NCBI GenBank assembly: GCA_017934545.1
Contig: JAGBJI010000002.1
Span: 186,001-250,000 of the forward strand
DNA from: Bacteroidales bacterium
GTDB taxonomy: Bacteria; Bacteroidota; Bacteroidia; Bacteroidales; P3
DNA length: 64,000 nucleotides
Direction: 5' to 3'
Under the pieces are notes generated by a model that had not been told where the DNA came from, ran no database searches, and saw only the letters and a list, made by a program, of their open reading frames with translations. Positions 7,801 through 16,688 of this stretch are shown piece by piece (the stretch's first letter is position 1; each line of letters starts with the position of its first letter). The translations under genes and the position numbers were made by a program.

Positions 7801-10245
7801 TTATTTCATCTCAATGACCGTTATGCCTTCACCTCCGAAACGTACGTCTTCAGGGTGGAAATCTTTTACGTTGTTGTTTGTTTTCAGATAGTTGCGTATC
7901 ATGGTCTTAAGTATGCCGTTGCCCGTTCCGTGCAGAATGCTTAAATGTTTTTCACCGAGCATTGCCGCCGTATCCAAGAAAGATTCAACCTCTTGGATGG
8001 CTTCCTGCGTACGGTAACCGCGGAGGTCAAGTTTTTCGCTGAACTTTGAACGCACGGCGTTTAAGTCAAAAGTGGTTTTAACGGTAATGTTGCCCGAATT
8101 GTTGCTGCGGCTTTTGCGGTTGTCAGCCTCTTGTTTCAAAAAAGAGGCTTTGTCTATTTTCAAAACACTTGATTTTGTGGTCTTAACTTTTATTTCCCCA
8201 ATGTCAATAAGCAGACGGTTTTTGTCAATGCTTACAACTTTGCCTATGTTTTCGGTTTGCGGGAAAATGACATAGTCACCCGTTTGTATAGGAGTGGTAA
8301 CGGTTTTGATGTTTTCTTTCTTCAGTGCGGGCGGTTGCGTTTGCTGCAATTTTGAATCCGCATTTTCAATGTCCGAAGCAAGCGTTTGAATCTGTGTTTT
8401 AACTTCTTGCTTTATTTGTTTGACGGTGTTTTTGTCGGCCGAAGAAGTTTTAATCTCCATAACGGCGTGTTCAATGCGGCGGTTTGCCGAGTCAAGTATT
8501 TCTTTTGCCTGTTTGCGGGCGTCGTTTAAGATTTTGGTTTTGTTGAGTTCCAATTCCGCAGTCAAGTTCTTGTATTTGTTGACCGTATCAAATAGCATGT
8601 CGTCGTATTGGCGTGCATTGCGTAAATGCTTTTCACTTTCCAATTTGTTGACTTCTATTTGCTGAAGTTTTTCTTCAAATCTTACCGACTGTTGTCCTAA
8701 TTTTTTCTGTGCATTGTCTATAATGAATCCGGGAAGTCCTGTTTTGCGGGCAATGTCAAAGGCAAACGATGACCCCGGAGCTCCGATGCTCAATTTGTAC
8801 AAAGGTTTCATCGCCGCAGTATCAAAAAGCATTGCGGCGTTTTCTATTCCCTCGTTGTCAAATGCCGTATGTTTCAAAACCGAGTAATGAGTTGTCACTA
8901 TGCCGAATGATTTCCTTGCGTTCAAGTGTTCCAATATGCTTTGGGCTATAGCTCCGCCGGCTTCGGGTTCTGTTCCCGTTCCCAGCTCGTCTATTAAAAA
9001 CAGCGTATCTTTATTTGCATTGCGGCAAATCTCGGTCATGTTCTTAAGATGTGAGGAATAGGTGGATAAATCGTCCGAAAGGCTTTGTTCATCTCCTATT
9101 GAAAGATAGATTTTTTGGAATATTCCTGCCGTGGAAACTGATTTCATCGGCACCAACAGCCCGCATTGCAGCATGTATTGCAGTAGTGCTGCGGTTTTCA
9201 AACAAACGGACTTTCCTCCTGCGTTGGGTCCCGAGATTACAAGTATTCTTTGCTTTTGGTTTAACTTGATTGACAGCGGTACAATAGGCTTGGATTTGCG
9301 TTTAAGCACCTGTTCAAGTACGGGGTGACGCGCATCGTACCATTCCATTAAGGGTTTGTCGGTCAGTTGCGGCATTGCAGATTCGGTTTGCAACGCATAA
9401 AGGGCTTTGGCACGGATAAAATCTATGCGGACAATCATTCTGTAAGCCTCAAGCAAGGATTGCATATGCTCACGCAGCAAATCGGAAAACTCGGATAAGA
9501 TTCTGCGGATTTCTTTCTGTTCTTCAAAGTACAATTCTTTGATTTCAAAGTTGAGCGATACTATTTCGTCGGGTTCGATGTAGAACGTCTGACCCGTTTG
9601 TGACGTTCCGTGCAGAATGCCCCGCATATTGCGTTTGTAAGATGCCTTTACGGGAACGACAAACGTCCCGTTACGCACGCTGATACTGTCTTCGTCGTTG
9701 GTCCATCCCTCTTTCTTGCTGCGGAGTATGATACGGTTTATACTGTTCTCTATTTGGCGGCGTTTGGATAAGGTTTGGTTGTAAATATTCTCCAATACAG
9801 GCGAACATGACGGCCGTATGTTGCCCTCGGAGTCGATTATATTGTTGCATTGCCGCAAAATATTTTCTTCAAATTCCAATCCGTTGACAACATTTAACAA
9901 ATCGGGAATATCTTTCGGCTCACAACTGTTCAGAAACGTTAACACGTCTTTTATACATGTTAAACTGTCGGACAGTTGCGGCATATTTTCAAGAGCGATG
10001 TACGACCCTGCGGTTTTCAATTGCAGCAATACTTTCCTCATGTCTATAAAACCCGAATCGGGGAAAGGTTTTACGCCCGACAAAATATTTTTCATCTGAA
10101 CAGTTTGCCGCAAAAGCACTGATATTTGCTCAAAATCCGTTTTGAATTCCATGCTTTGTGCCAATTCTGCGGCACCTGACGTACGGCAAAGCTCACTTAT
10201 GCGGTTTACAACCTGATTGAATTCCGATAATCTTGCTAAATCCAT
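7801..10245 (-). CDS. mutS2: MutS2 family ATPase/endonuclease
   Basis: 814 residues, the family length. An N-terminal helical core/clamp region is followed by the MutS-type ABC ATPase with Walker A GPNAGGKS near residue 335 and Walker B LFLIDELGTGTEP near 410. A coiled-coil hinge lies around 510-640. The C-terminal Smr domain (LDLRGYRTQEAIQEVESFL, LHGTGNG) is near 735-800. MutS2 acts on branched DNA or on stalled ribosomes, not in mismatch repair. The start lies 3 nt after the AI-2E family gene, so they form one operon with queD. Confidence 0.95.
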   Translation of the reverse strand: MDLARLSEFNQVVNRISELCRTSGAAELAQSMEFKTDFEQISVLLRQTVQMKNILSGVKPFPDSGFIDMRKVLLQLKTAGSYIALENMPQLSDSLTCIKDVLTFLNSCEPKDIPDLLNVVNGLEFEENILRQCNNIIDSEGNIRPSCSPVLENIYNQTLSKRRQIENSINRIILRSKKEGWTNDEDSISVRNGTFVVPVKASYKRNMRGILHGTSQTGQTFYIEPDEIVSLNFEIKELYFEEQKEIRRILSEFSDLLREHMQSLLEAYRMIVRIDFIRAKALYALQTESAMPQLTDKPLMEWYDARHPVLEQVLKRKSKPIVPLSIKLNQKQRILVISGPNAGGKSVCLKTAALLQYMLQCGLLVPMKSVSTAGIFQKIYLSIGDEQSLSDDLSTYSSHLKNMTEICRNANKDTLFLIDELGTGTEPEAGGAIAQSILEHLNARKSFGIVTTHYSVLKHTAFDNEGIENAAMLFDTAAMKPLYKLSIGAPGSSFAFDIARKTGLPGFIIDNAQKKLGQQSVRFEEKLQQIEVNKLESEKHLRNARQYDDMLFDTVNKYKNLTAELELNKTKILNDARKQAKEILDSANRRIEHAVMEIKTSSADKNTVKQIKQEVKTQIQTLASDIENADSKLQQTQPPALKKENIKTVTTPIQTGDYVIFPQTENIGKVVSIDKNRLLIDIGEIKVKTTKSSVLKIDKASFLKQEADNRKSRSNNSGNITVKTTFDLNAVRSKFSEKLDLRGYRTQEAIQEVESFLDTAAMLGEKHLSILHGTGNGILKTMIRNYLKTNNNVKDFHPEDVRFGGEGITVIEMK

Positions 10246-10248
10246 AGG

Positions 10249-11373
10249 TTAATCTATCTCTTTGGTCAAAGTCTTTATAAATTTCCATTTATTAAAGAAC
10301 TCTTTGGCTATGATACGCAGGAATGTGTAGACGGGAATTGCGAGAATCATGCCGACAATGCCTCCGATTTCGCCCGCCATAAGTATTATTAAAAATATTT
10401 CCAGCGGTTGTGCTTTGACACTTTTTGAATATATGAACGGCTGAAGAAGAAAATCGTCAATAAGTTTTACCCCTGCGAAGATACATACATATGTTATGAC
10501 CATAGTCAGTACATCGGCCGAAGGGTTTGCAGAAAGCGTGGCGGTAAGAAGTATTATCAAACCGATACCTCCGCCGATTATCACGCCTATATACGGCAAG
10601 ATGACCATAATGCCGCATATGCAGGCAATGAGTATGGCGTTTGCAAATCCTGCAACGGAATATCCTATGCTCAAAAGCGTAATCATAAGCAATATTTCGC
10701 AGAACACTCCGATGAAATAGCGGGTTATCAGGTTGCGGGAGTTCCTTAAAATGTTGTGAACTTCGTTTAAGTATTTGTCAGGTGTGACAGAGTCAATGAA
10801 TTTGGTCACTATATGCGAATCTTTAAGAAAAAAGAATGTTATAAAAGCCGTTATCAAAATCCCCATACCTATTTTGCCCAACAGCGAAAGGGCTATCTGT
10901 GCTATTTGGGGCAGTTTGACGGAATTCAAAACTCCCATCACCTGACTGCTTATATAGGTTTCCAAGTTGACATTGTCGGGCAGAAGGTTGTACTTTGAGA
11001 TAAAACCGTTTATTCTTTCCATCGGAGCGGAATACGACTGCTCTATTTTGTTCATGTCAAGGGTTGAAAATTCCTGTGCCTGCGATATTATCAACGGCAC
11101 AAGCAAATATACTACGGCGGAAATTATCCCTATCTCAACGATAAGCGTTACGGCCGAACACAAAGATTGGTTCAGATGTACTTTTCCTATTTTTATTTTG
11201 CCAAGGGCATTCATCAGCGGTTGTCCTATGATGGAAAGCACCAATGCGATGAATATGCACAAGACCAAAAATCTGAAATACCAAAGCAAATACACCGCAA
11301 TGCCGATACCCAACAGTATTAATATCCATTTGATGACATTGCTTATGCTGTATTTTTCCGAATTGTTTTCCAT
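10249..11373 (-). CDS. AI-2E family transporter (PF01594-type membrane protein)
   Basis: 374 residues with seven to eight hydrophobic segments. These include a paired helix at residues ~15-55 and the conserved late region (ILPYIGVIIGGGIGLIILL and DDFLLQPFIYSKSVKAQPL), a signature of this family. Members export small molecules or ions, and the AI-2 label is historical. Here the substrate is unknown. It sits between queD (15 nt upstream) and mutS2 (3 nt downstream) on one transcript. No shared function with its neighbours is evident. Confidence 0.88.
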   Translation of the reverse strand: MENNSEKYSISNVIKWILILLGIGIAVYLLWYFRFLVLCIFIALVLSIIGQPLMNALGKIKIGKVHLNQSLCSAVTLIVEIGIISAVVYLLVPLIISQAQEFSTLDMNKIEQSYSAPMERINGFISKYNLLPDNVNLETYISSQVMGVLNSVKLPQIAQIALSLLGKIGMGILITAFITFFFLKDSHIVTKFIDSVTPDKYLNEVHNILRNSRNLITRYFIGVFCEILLMITLLSIGYSVAGFANAILIACICGIMVILPYIGVIIGGGIGLIILLTATLSANPSADVLTMVITYVCIFAGVKLIDDFLLQPFIYSKSVKAQPLEIFLIILMAGEIGGIVGMILAIPVYTFLRIIAKEFFNKWKFIKTLTKEID

Positions 11374-11388
11374 TGCTAAAGGACTTTA

Positions 11389-11829
11389 TTAAAGGTTGTC
11401 GTCTTTGCACCACGATGCCTGCGAAGATGCGGTTTCAAAAAGGGTAACCGAATACAGTTCAACGCCTCCGGGCAGAAGCGGACTTATCTTTTCTTTGATG
11501 TAAATGACCAAATTTTCGCATGTAGGTTGAAAATCCACCACCACTTTTTTAGTATCCAACAAATTGATTTGGTTGATAAAAGGCGAATGTTGCTCAATTA
11601 CAAAAGCATGGTCAAACAAATCCAAAACCTCGTGTTGCACTGTCTTTTTGAGTTGGGAGAAATCCATCACCATTCCGTACGAAGACGAAGCGGTATCCGT
11701 ACTCGGAGTGCCGCGAAGGGTGATAAACAATTTGTAACTGTGACCGTGTATGTTGGCACAGGCACCGTTGTAATTGTTAAGACAATGACTCATCTCAAAA
11801 TGAAATTCTTTCGTTATCCTTATTTTCAT
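11389..11829 (-). CDS. queD: 6-carboxytetrahydropterin synthase QueD
   Basis: 146 residues from the ATG at 11829 (MKIRITKEFHFEMSHCL). The frame stays open upstream to 11937 but that part is repeat-derived and not conserved-looking. Zinc-binding His residues are in FEMSH and in CANIHGHSYK, where the catalytic Cys precedes HGH. The late Glu (TLFETASS) fits the pterin site. The enzyme makes 6-carboxy-tetrahydropterin from dihydroneopterin triphosphate for 7-deazaguanine (queuosine) synthesis; Tgt is encoded at 58.4 kb. First gene of the queD/AI-2E/mutS2 operon. Confidence 0.92.
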   Translation of the reverse strand: MKIRITKEFHFEMSHCLNNYNGACANIHGHSYKLFITLRGTPSTDTASSSYGMVMDFSQLKKTVQHEVLDLFDHAFVIEQHSPFINQINLLDTKKVVVDFQPTCENLVIYIKEKISPLLPGGVELYSVTLFETASSQASWCKDDNL

Positions 11830-11834
11830 GTCTG

Positions 11835-11842
11835 CAAAGTTA
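11835..11842 (-). promoter_or_regulatory. -7 promoter element overlapping the queD start region
   Basis: The minus strand reads TAACTTTG and ends 5 nt before the queD ATG. Transcription would begin at or next to the start codon, which predicts a leaderless or nearly leaderless mRNA. Confidence 0.55.
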
Positions 11843-11902
11843 CGAATATTTATTTGAATGAGCAAAATCATAGCCTTATGTACGTTTTTTATCATCTTGC
11901 TT

Positions 11903-12095
11903 CCGCCTTTTTGCATTTTATTTTTGCCTTTTCGCATTCCATTTCCGCCCTTTGCGAAAGTAATTGCGGAAAAATCACATTTTTTACCTCAAAAAAATAG
12001 GTTTTTTTACTGAAAAAATCAGATTTTTTTCAAACTCTTTTCTGAAAGGGCGGAAATAGAAAGGCATAAGGCAAAAATAAAATTAAAAAGGGCGG
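11903..12095. repeat. Phased dyad array, family B copy 3
   Basis: GCC words at 11906, 11927 and 11948 mirror GGC words at 12050, 12071 and 12092 around a centre at 11999. The core holds TCACA (11977), TAGG (11999.5) and TCAGA (12021) inside A/T tracts. The inner arms ATTTCCGCCCTTT (11941) and AAAGGGCGGAAAT (12045-12057) are perfect inverted copies. It occupies the 364-bp gap between the divergent queD and nitroreductase genes. No ORF is visible. Confidence 0.85.
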
Positions 12096-12163
12096 ATTTA
12101 TAATAAGGTATGGTTGTGTTGAAAAATGTTTGTCGGAGTAGTAAAGAAACAGAATGTTTTTCA

Positions 12164-12171
12164 TATCTTTG
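12164..12171 (+). promoter_or_regulatory. -7 promoter element for the nitroreductase gene
   Basis: TATCTTTG fits TAnnTTTG and lies 22 nt before the ATG at 12194. It sits outside the repeat array. Confidence 0.65.
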
Positions 12172-12193
12172 CACTTAAAACATTTAAACAGCT

Positions 12194-12862
12194 ATGGATA
12201 TTTTACAGGCAATGCAAGAGAGGCACAGTGTACGTGCTTACACTGACCGAAGTATAGAAAAGGAAAAAACGGATATACTTTTCAAAGAAATAGAGAGTAT
12301 AAACGCCCAAAGCGGATTGTCATTGCAATTGATTTTAGACGACAAAGATGCGTTTAATTCCATGATGGCACATTACGGAAAATTCGTTAACGTAACGAAT
12401 TATATTGCCGTTGTGGGCAAGAAAAGCGAAGATTTTGACACAAAAGCCGGATACTACGGCGAGAAGTTGGTGCTTTTGGCCCAGACATTGGGGCTTAACA
12501 CCTGTTGGGTGGCTCTTACGTACAACAAAAAGAAAAACAAGATACGTTTGAATGACGGCCAAAGGCTTGCATGCGTTATTGCGTTGGGTTACGGACAGAC
12601 GCAAGGAGTGCAGCACAAGATAAAAACCTACGAACAAGTGGTTAAAAACCCTTCACCTTCGGATGCACAATGGTTCAAACAGGGAGTGCATGCCGCACTG
12701 TTAGCTCCCACTGCAATGAATCAACAAAAGTTTAAATTTGAACTTGACGGCAACAAGGTAAAACTCCGCAAGGGTTGGGGTTTTTACACAAAATTGGATT
12801 TGGGTATAGTGAAATATCACTTTGAAGCGGCGGCAGGCACGGACAATTTTACTTGGCAGTGA
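12194..12862 (+). CDS. Nitroreductase family protein (TM1586-like)
   Basis: 222 residues. The N-terminal MQERHSVRAYTDRSIEKEK is the FMN-phosphate binding start of the nitroreductase fold. YYGEKLVLLAQTLGLNTCWVAL is the dimer-interface helix region, and HAALLAPTAMNQQKFKF lies near 170-185, repeating the fold's second FMN contact. This arrangement fits the TM1586 subgroup. It probably reduces quinones, nitro or flavin compounds with NAD(P)H; the physiological substrate is not known. The stop overlaps the start of the next gene (TGATG), so the pair is translationally coupled. Confidence 0.85.
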   Translation: MDILQAMQERHSVRAYTDRSIEKEKTDILFKEIESINAQSGLSLQLILDDKDAFNSMMAHYGKFVNVTNYIAVVGKKSEDFDTKAGYYGEKLVLLAQTLGLNTCWVALTYNKKKNKIRLNDGQRLACVIALGYGQTQGVQHKIKTYEQVVKNPSPSDAQWFKQGVHAALLAPTAMNQQKFKFELDGNKVKLRKGWGFYTKLDLGIVKYHFEAAAGTDNFTWQ

Positions 12863-14073
12863 TGTCCGAGGCTTATCCGTTCAGAGTAGCCGCAGTAGGA
12901 GGGGGAGCGGCGGGCTTTTTCTTTGCCGTGAATCTCAAAGAAATGTTGCCCGAAGCAGATGTCACCGTTTTTGAAAGTACGGACAAAGTGCTTTCAAAGG
13001 TTTTGGTTTCGGGCGGAGGGCGTTGCAATTGTACCAATTCGTTTGAAAACATCAGCGATTTGTCGCTTTGCTACCCGCGGGGCAGCCGTTTGATGAAACG
13101 GTTGTTCAATGTTTTTTCGCCCCGTGACGCTTACCGTTGGTTTGAATCGCACGGCGTTAAACTCAAAACCGAACCTGACGGCAGAGTGTTCCCTTTGAGC
13201 GATGATTCCCGCACAATTGTCAACATGTTTTTGCACCTTGCCGCAAAATATGACATACATATCCGCCTCAATTCCGCAGTTGAAAGCCTTGAAGAGTTGC
13301 AAAAACATTACAATGCCGTGTGCCTGACTACTGGAGGCACGCTTCACGGCAAGCATATCAACACTTTGATTGAAGACAAATCCGTGCTGATAAACCCCGT
13401 TGCCTCTTTGTTCGGATTGAAAACCGATGACACTGAACTGAAAGCCCTGTCGGGCGTTTCAATAGATGAAGTCTGTATAAAAATACCGCAAACCAAGATT
13501 AAATCCTGCGGTTCGGTTTTGATGACACGGCACGGCATAAGCGGACCTTGTGTTTTGAAGTTGACGGGTTATGCAGCCAGATTTTTAAATGAACGGAATT
13601 ACAAAACCAAGTTGCTTGTCAATTGGGCAGGATGCAACGACGTTCAAGCAGTGCAGCGTTTGAGTGAAACGGTTTTGCAAAACGGCAACAAGACAATAAC
13701 CAATTACAATTGTTTTTCTTTGCCCCAACGGTTTTGGCACTACATTGTTTGCCGTACAATGCCGTTGCGGACGGATATAAAATACAAAGACTTAACCAAA
13801 AAAGAAATCAACCGCCTTGCAGACAGACTTTGCAACAGCGAGGTGAATATCACGGGGCGTGCGGCGGGCAATGATGAGTTTGTAACCTGCGGCGGAGTGG
13901 ATATAAATGCCGTTGACTGTAATACCATGCAATTAAAAACCGGCAGGAATATATTCCTTGCCGGTGAAGTGTTGGATGCGGACGGTATTACGGGCGGTTT
14001 CAATTTTCAAGCAGCGTGGACAACCGCCTACGTTGCCGCTTTGGGTGTAAAGAAACTGTACAAACAGTTGTGA
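12862..14073 (+). CDS. HI0933/YhiN-type FAD-dependent oxidoreductase
   Basis: 403 residues from the ATG that overlaps the upstream stop codon. A TTG at 12853 and a GTG at 12859 are also in frame but overlap the upstream gene more. Residues ~8-20 (VAAVGGGAAGFFFAV) are the FAD dinucleotide-binding motif. SGGGRCNCTN near 48 and GEVLDADGITGGFNFQAAW near the C-terminus are family signatures. The biochemical role of this family is poorly known. No membrane segments are seen, so it is cytoplasmic. Confidence 0.9.
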   Translation: MSEAYPFRVAAVGGGAAGFFFAVNLKEMLPEADVTVFESTDKVLSKVLVSGGGRCNCTNSFENISDLSLCYPRGSRLMKRLFNVFSPRDAYRWFESHGVKLKTEPDGRVFPLSDDSRTIVNMFLHLAAKYDIHIRLNSAVESLEELQKHYNAVCLTTGGTLHGKHINTLIEDKSVLINPVASLFGLKTDDTELKALSGVSIDEVCIKIPQTKIKSCGSVLMTRHGISGPCVLKLTGYAARFLNERNYKTKLLVNWAGCNDVQAVQRLSETVLQNGNKTITNYNCFSLPQRFWHYIVCRTMPLRTDIKYKDLTKKEINRLADRLCNSEVNITGRAAGNDEFVTCGGVDINAVDCNTMQLKTGRNIFLAGEVLDADGITGGFNFQAAWTTAYVAALGVKKLYKQL

Positions 14074-14093
14074 TTTATAGGTTTTGTTACTTT

Positions 14094-16277
14094 TTAGTTC
14101 TGAACGGAAAACACCAACTGCGAGTTTTTGCAATCCAAATTTATGTTCAACGGATTGTTGGCGTTGATTTGGACATTGTGTTTTGAGTCATCAAGCAAAA
14201 ACATTGACAATTTGTCGGTGACCAAACGTTGTATTGCACGTTTTACAGGCCTTGCTCCCAATTGCGGGTCGTAACCTTTGTCGGTCAGAAAGTCTATTGC
14301 CTGCGGCGTATAGTGCAACAAAATGTTTTTTGTCTTTAACGTGTTTAACAGACGTTGCATTTGCATTATGACAATGTTGCGTACCTGTTCTTTGAACAGA
14401 GGTTTGAACACGATGATTTCATCTATACGGTTGAGAAACTCGGGACGTATGGTCTTTTTCATCAGTTCCGACACTTTGTTTTGTGCTTCTGCCCAAGCAT
14501 GTTCAAATTCCGCCCCGTCGGATTCTATTGCCTGTTGCAAAAATTCCGCCCCCAAGTTGCTCGTCATTATGATTATCGTATTTTTAAAGTCAACTATACG
14601 TCCTTTTCCGTCGGTTAAACGTCCGTCTTCCAAGACTTGCAACAATATATTGAATATATCGGGGTGTGCTTTCTCTATTTCGTCAAGCAGAACTATGGAA
14701 TAAGGTTTTCTTCTTACCGCTTCGGTCAACTGTCCCCCCTCTTCGTAACCCACATATCCCGGAGGTGCGCCGATAAGACGCGATACCGAAAATCTTTCTT
14801 GATATTCCGACATATCAATCCTTACCATCAGGTTCTCATCATCAAACAACAGTTCCGCCAAAGCCCTTGCCAATTCCGTTTTTCCTACGCCCGTAGAACC
14901 CAAAAAGGCAAACGAACCTATCGGACGCTTCGTATCGCTCAAACCCGAACGCGAACGGCGGATGCAGTTTGAGATTGCTTCAATGGCTTCCTGTTGTCCT
15001 ATTACACGTTTTTGCAGTTCCTGTTCCAAGTGAAGCAGTTTTTCTTTTTCCGAAGTCATCATACGCGAAACAGGTATGCCCGTCCACCGCGATACAACTT
15101 CGGCTATGTGGTTTTCGTCCACTTCTTCGGTTATCATGGCTTCGCCCTGTTGCAAAGCGGACAGCTTTTCCTTGTAAGAAGACAAGTCTTTTTCGGCTTG
15201 TTTTATCTTTCCGTAACGCAATTCCGCCACCTTGCCGTAATCGCCGTCACGTTCTGCGTTTTGGGCTTGCGTTTTGTACGTTTCAATCTTGCGTACTTCG
15301 TCCTGTATGGCGTCAACCAATGCTTTTTCGTTCTTCCATTTTTCGGTCAAAACGTCTTTTTGTTTTTGCAAAGCATTGATTTCGTCGTTCAACTGTTCTA
15401 CTTTTGCTTTGTCGTTTTCTTTTTTTATAGCCACGCGTTCTATTTCCAACTGACGCAGTTTGCGGTTGGTTTCGTCTATTTCTTCGGGCGACGAATCTAT
15501 TTCCATACGCAGTTTGGCTGCGGCTTCGTCTATCAAATCTATAGCCTTATCTGGCAGAAACCTATTTGTGATGTAACGGTTTGACATCTCGGCTGCGGCT
15601 ATTATTGCGGAGTCTTTGATACGCACATGGTGGTGAACTTCGTATTTTTCTTTCAGTCCTCTCAATATACTGATAGTATCGTCAACGGTAGGTTCGTCAA
15701 CCATCACCATTTGGAAACGCCTTTCCAAAGCCTTGTCTTTTTCGAAATATTTTTGATATTCGTCCAAAGTAGTAGCACCTATTGCCCGCAAATCACCGCG
15801 TGCCAATGCGGGCTTAAGTATATTGGCTGCGTCCATCGCACCTTCACCTCCGCCTGCACCTACTAAAGTGTGGATTTCGTCAATAAACAATACCACGTCG
15901 CCGTTTGATTTGACTACATCGTTTACTACACTTTTCAGTCTTTCTTCAAATTCTCCCTTGTACTTTGCACCGGCTACCAATGCTCCCATGTCCAAAGAAT
16001 AAAGTTTTTTGTGCTTTAAATTCTCCGGTACGTCGTTTTGGCTTATACGCTGTGCCAATCCTTCGGCGATGGCTGTCTTACCAACGCCCGGTTCTCCTAC
16101 AAGTACGGGATTGTTTTTAGTTCGGCGTGAAAGTATTTGCAATACACGCCTTATTTGTTCGTCCCTTCCTATTACGGGGTCAAGTTTGTTTTCTTTTGCC
16201 TTGTCGGTTAAATTAACGGCAAACCTTTCAAGGTTAGGATATTTTGAGTTTGCCGTGTTGTTATATGTATTTTCCAT
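14094..16277 (-). CDS. clpB: ClpB disaggregase lacking the N-terminal substrate domain
   Basis: 727 residues against about 860 for full ClpB. The protein begins almost directly at the first AAA+ module ([19 protein letters not shown], Walker A GEPGVGKT). A coiled-coil M-domain lies at about 255-380, then the second AAA+ module ([29 protein letters not shown]) and the C-terminal domain. Presence of the M-domain says ClpB rather than ClpA. The ~145-residue Clp_N domain is absent and upstream sequence in any frame does not resemble it. The start at 16277 gives [17 protein letters not shown]. It should act with DnaK to rescue aggregated proteins. Confidence 0.9.
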   Translation of the reverse strand: MENTYNNTANSKYPNLERFAVNLTDKAKENKLDPVIGRDEQIRRVLQILSRRTKNNPVLVGEPGVGKTAIAEGLAQRISQNDVPENLKHKKLYSLDMGALVAGAKYKGEFEERLKSVVNDVVKSNGDVVLFIDEIHTLVGAGGGEGAMDAANILKPALARGDLRAIGATTLDEYQKYFEKDKALERRFQMVMVDEPTVDDTISILRGLKEKYEVHHHVRIKDSAIIAAAEMSNRYITNRFLPDKAIDLIDEAAAKLRMEIDSSPEEIDETNRKLRQLEIERVAIKKENDKAKVEQLNDEINALQKQKDVLTEKWKNEKALVDAIQDEVRKIETYKTQAQNAERDGDYGKVAELRYGKIKQAEKDLSSYKEKLSALQQGEAMITEEVDENHIAEVVSRWTGIPVSRMMTSEKEKLLHLEQELQKRVIGQQEAIEAISNCIRRSRSGLSDTKRPIGSFAFLGSTGVGKTELARALAELLFDDENLMVRIDMSEYQERFSVSRLIGAPPGYVGYEEGGQLTEAVRRKPYSIVLLDEIEKAHPDIFNILLQVLEDGRLTDGKGRIVDFKNTIIIMTSNLGAEFLQQAIESDGAEFEHAWAEAQNKVSELMKKTIRPEFLNRIDEIIVFKPLFKEQVRNIVIMQMQRLLNTLKTKNILLHYTPQAIDFLTDKGYDPQLGARPVKRAIQRLVTDKLSMFLLDDSKHNVQINANNPLNINLDCKNSQLVFSVQN

Positions 16278-16441
16278 GATTTTAAATGTATATATAAATT
16301 GTTGTGTAATTTGTTTTTGTTTGAAACGATGGCAAACAAATAATGTTCTAAACCTAAATTGCTGCAAAAATGTCTTGAAAACTAATTGTTTAGATGACAA
16401 AAATGCCTGTTTTTACGTCTTTTGACTGACAAAAATTCATG

Positions 16442-16640
16442 CCTTTTGATTGCCTTTAGCGAAACGGCGGATGCTTTTTCACATTTAATTTTTGCCCTTT
16501 GCGAAAGTAATTGCAAAAAAATCACATTTTTTGATGCAAAAAAATAGATTTTTTACCCCAAAAAACCTATTTTTTTTGAAACTCTTTTCTGAAAGGGCAA
16601 AAACCAAATGCTAAAAAGCACCCTTACTTTTGCAAAGGGC
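16442..16640. repeat. Phased dyad array, family B copy 4
   Basis: Core words with TCACA (16524), TAGA (16546.5) and CCTA (16567.5) lie in A/T tracts. GCC/GCT words at 16453, 16474 and 16495 mirror GGC/AGC words at 16597, 16618 and 16639. The inner arms TTTTTGCCCTTT (16489-16500) and AAAGGGCAAAAA (16592-16603) are perfect inverted copies. This is the 411-bp gap between clpB and the symporter gene; no ORF is visible in it. Confidence 0.8.
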
Positions 16641-16688
16641 GGAAATCTTTTGGTTTAATATATAGGTATGAATACAAAAAAACGGTTG

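Noticed and set aside
11830-11937. Longer QueD start at 11937
   Set aside because: The extension is encoded by family B repeat units and crosses the -7 element.
16278-16400. Longer ClpB start at 16400
   Set aside because: The extra 41 residues (many Phe, Gln, Arg) do not resemble the Clp N-domain; ATG at 16277 begins a family-like sequence.
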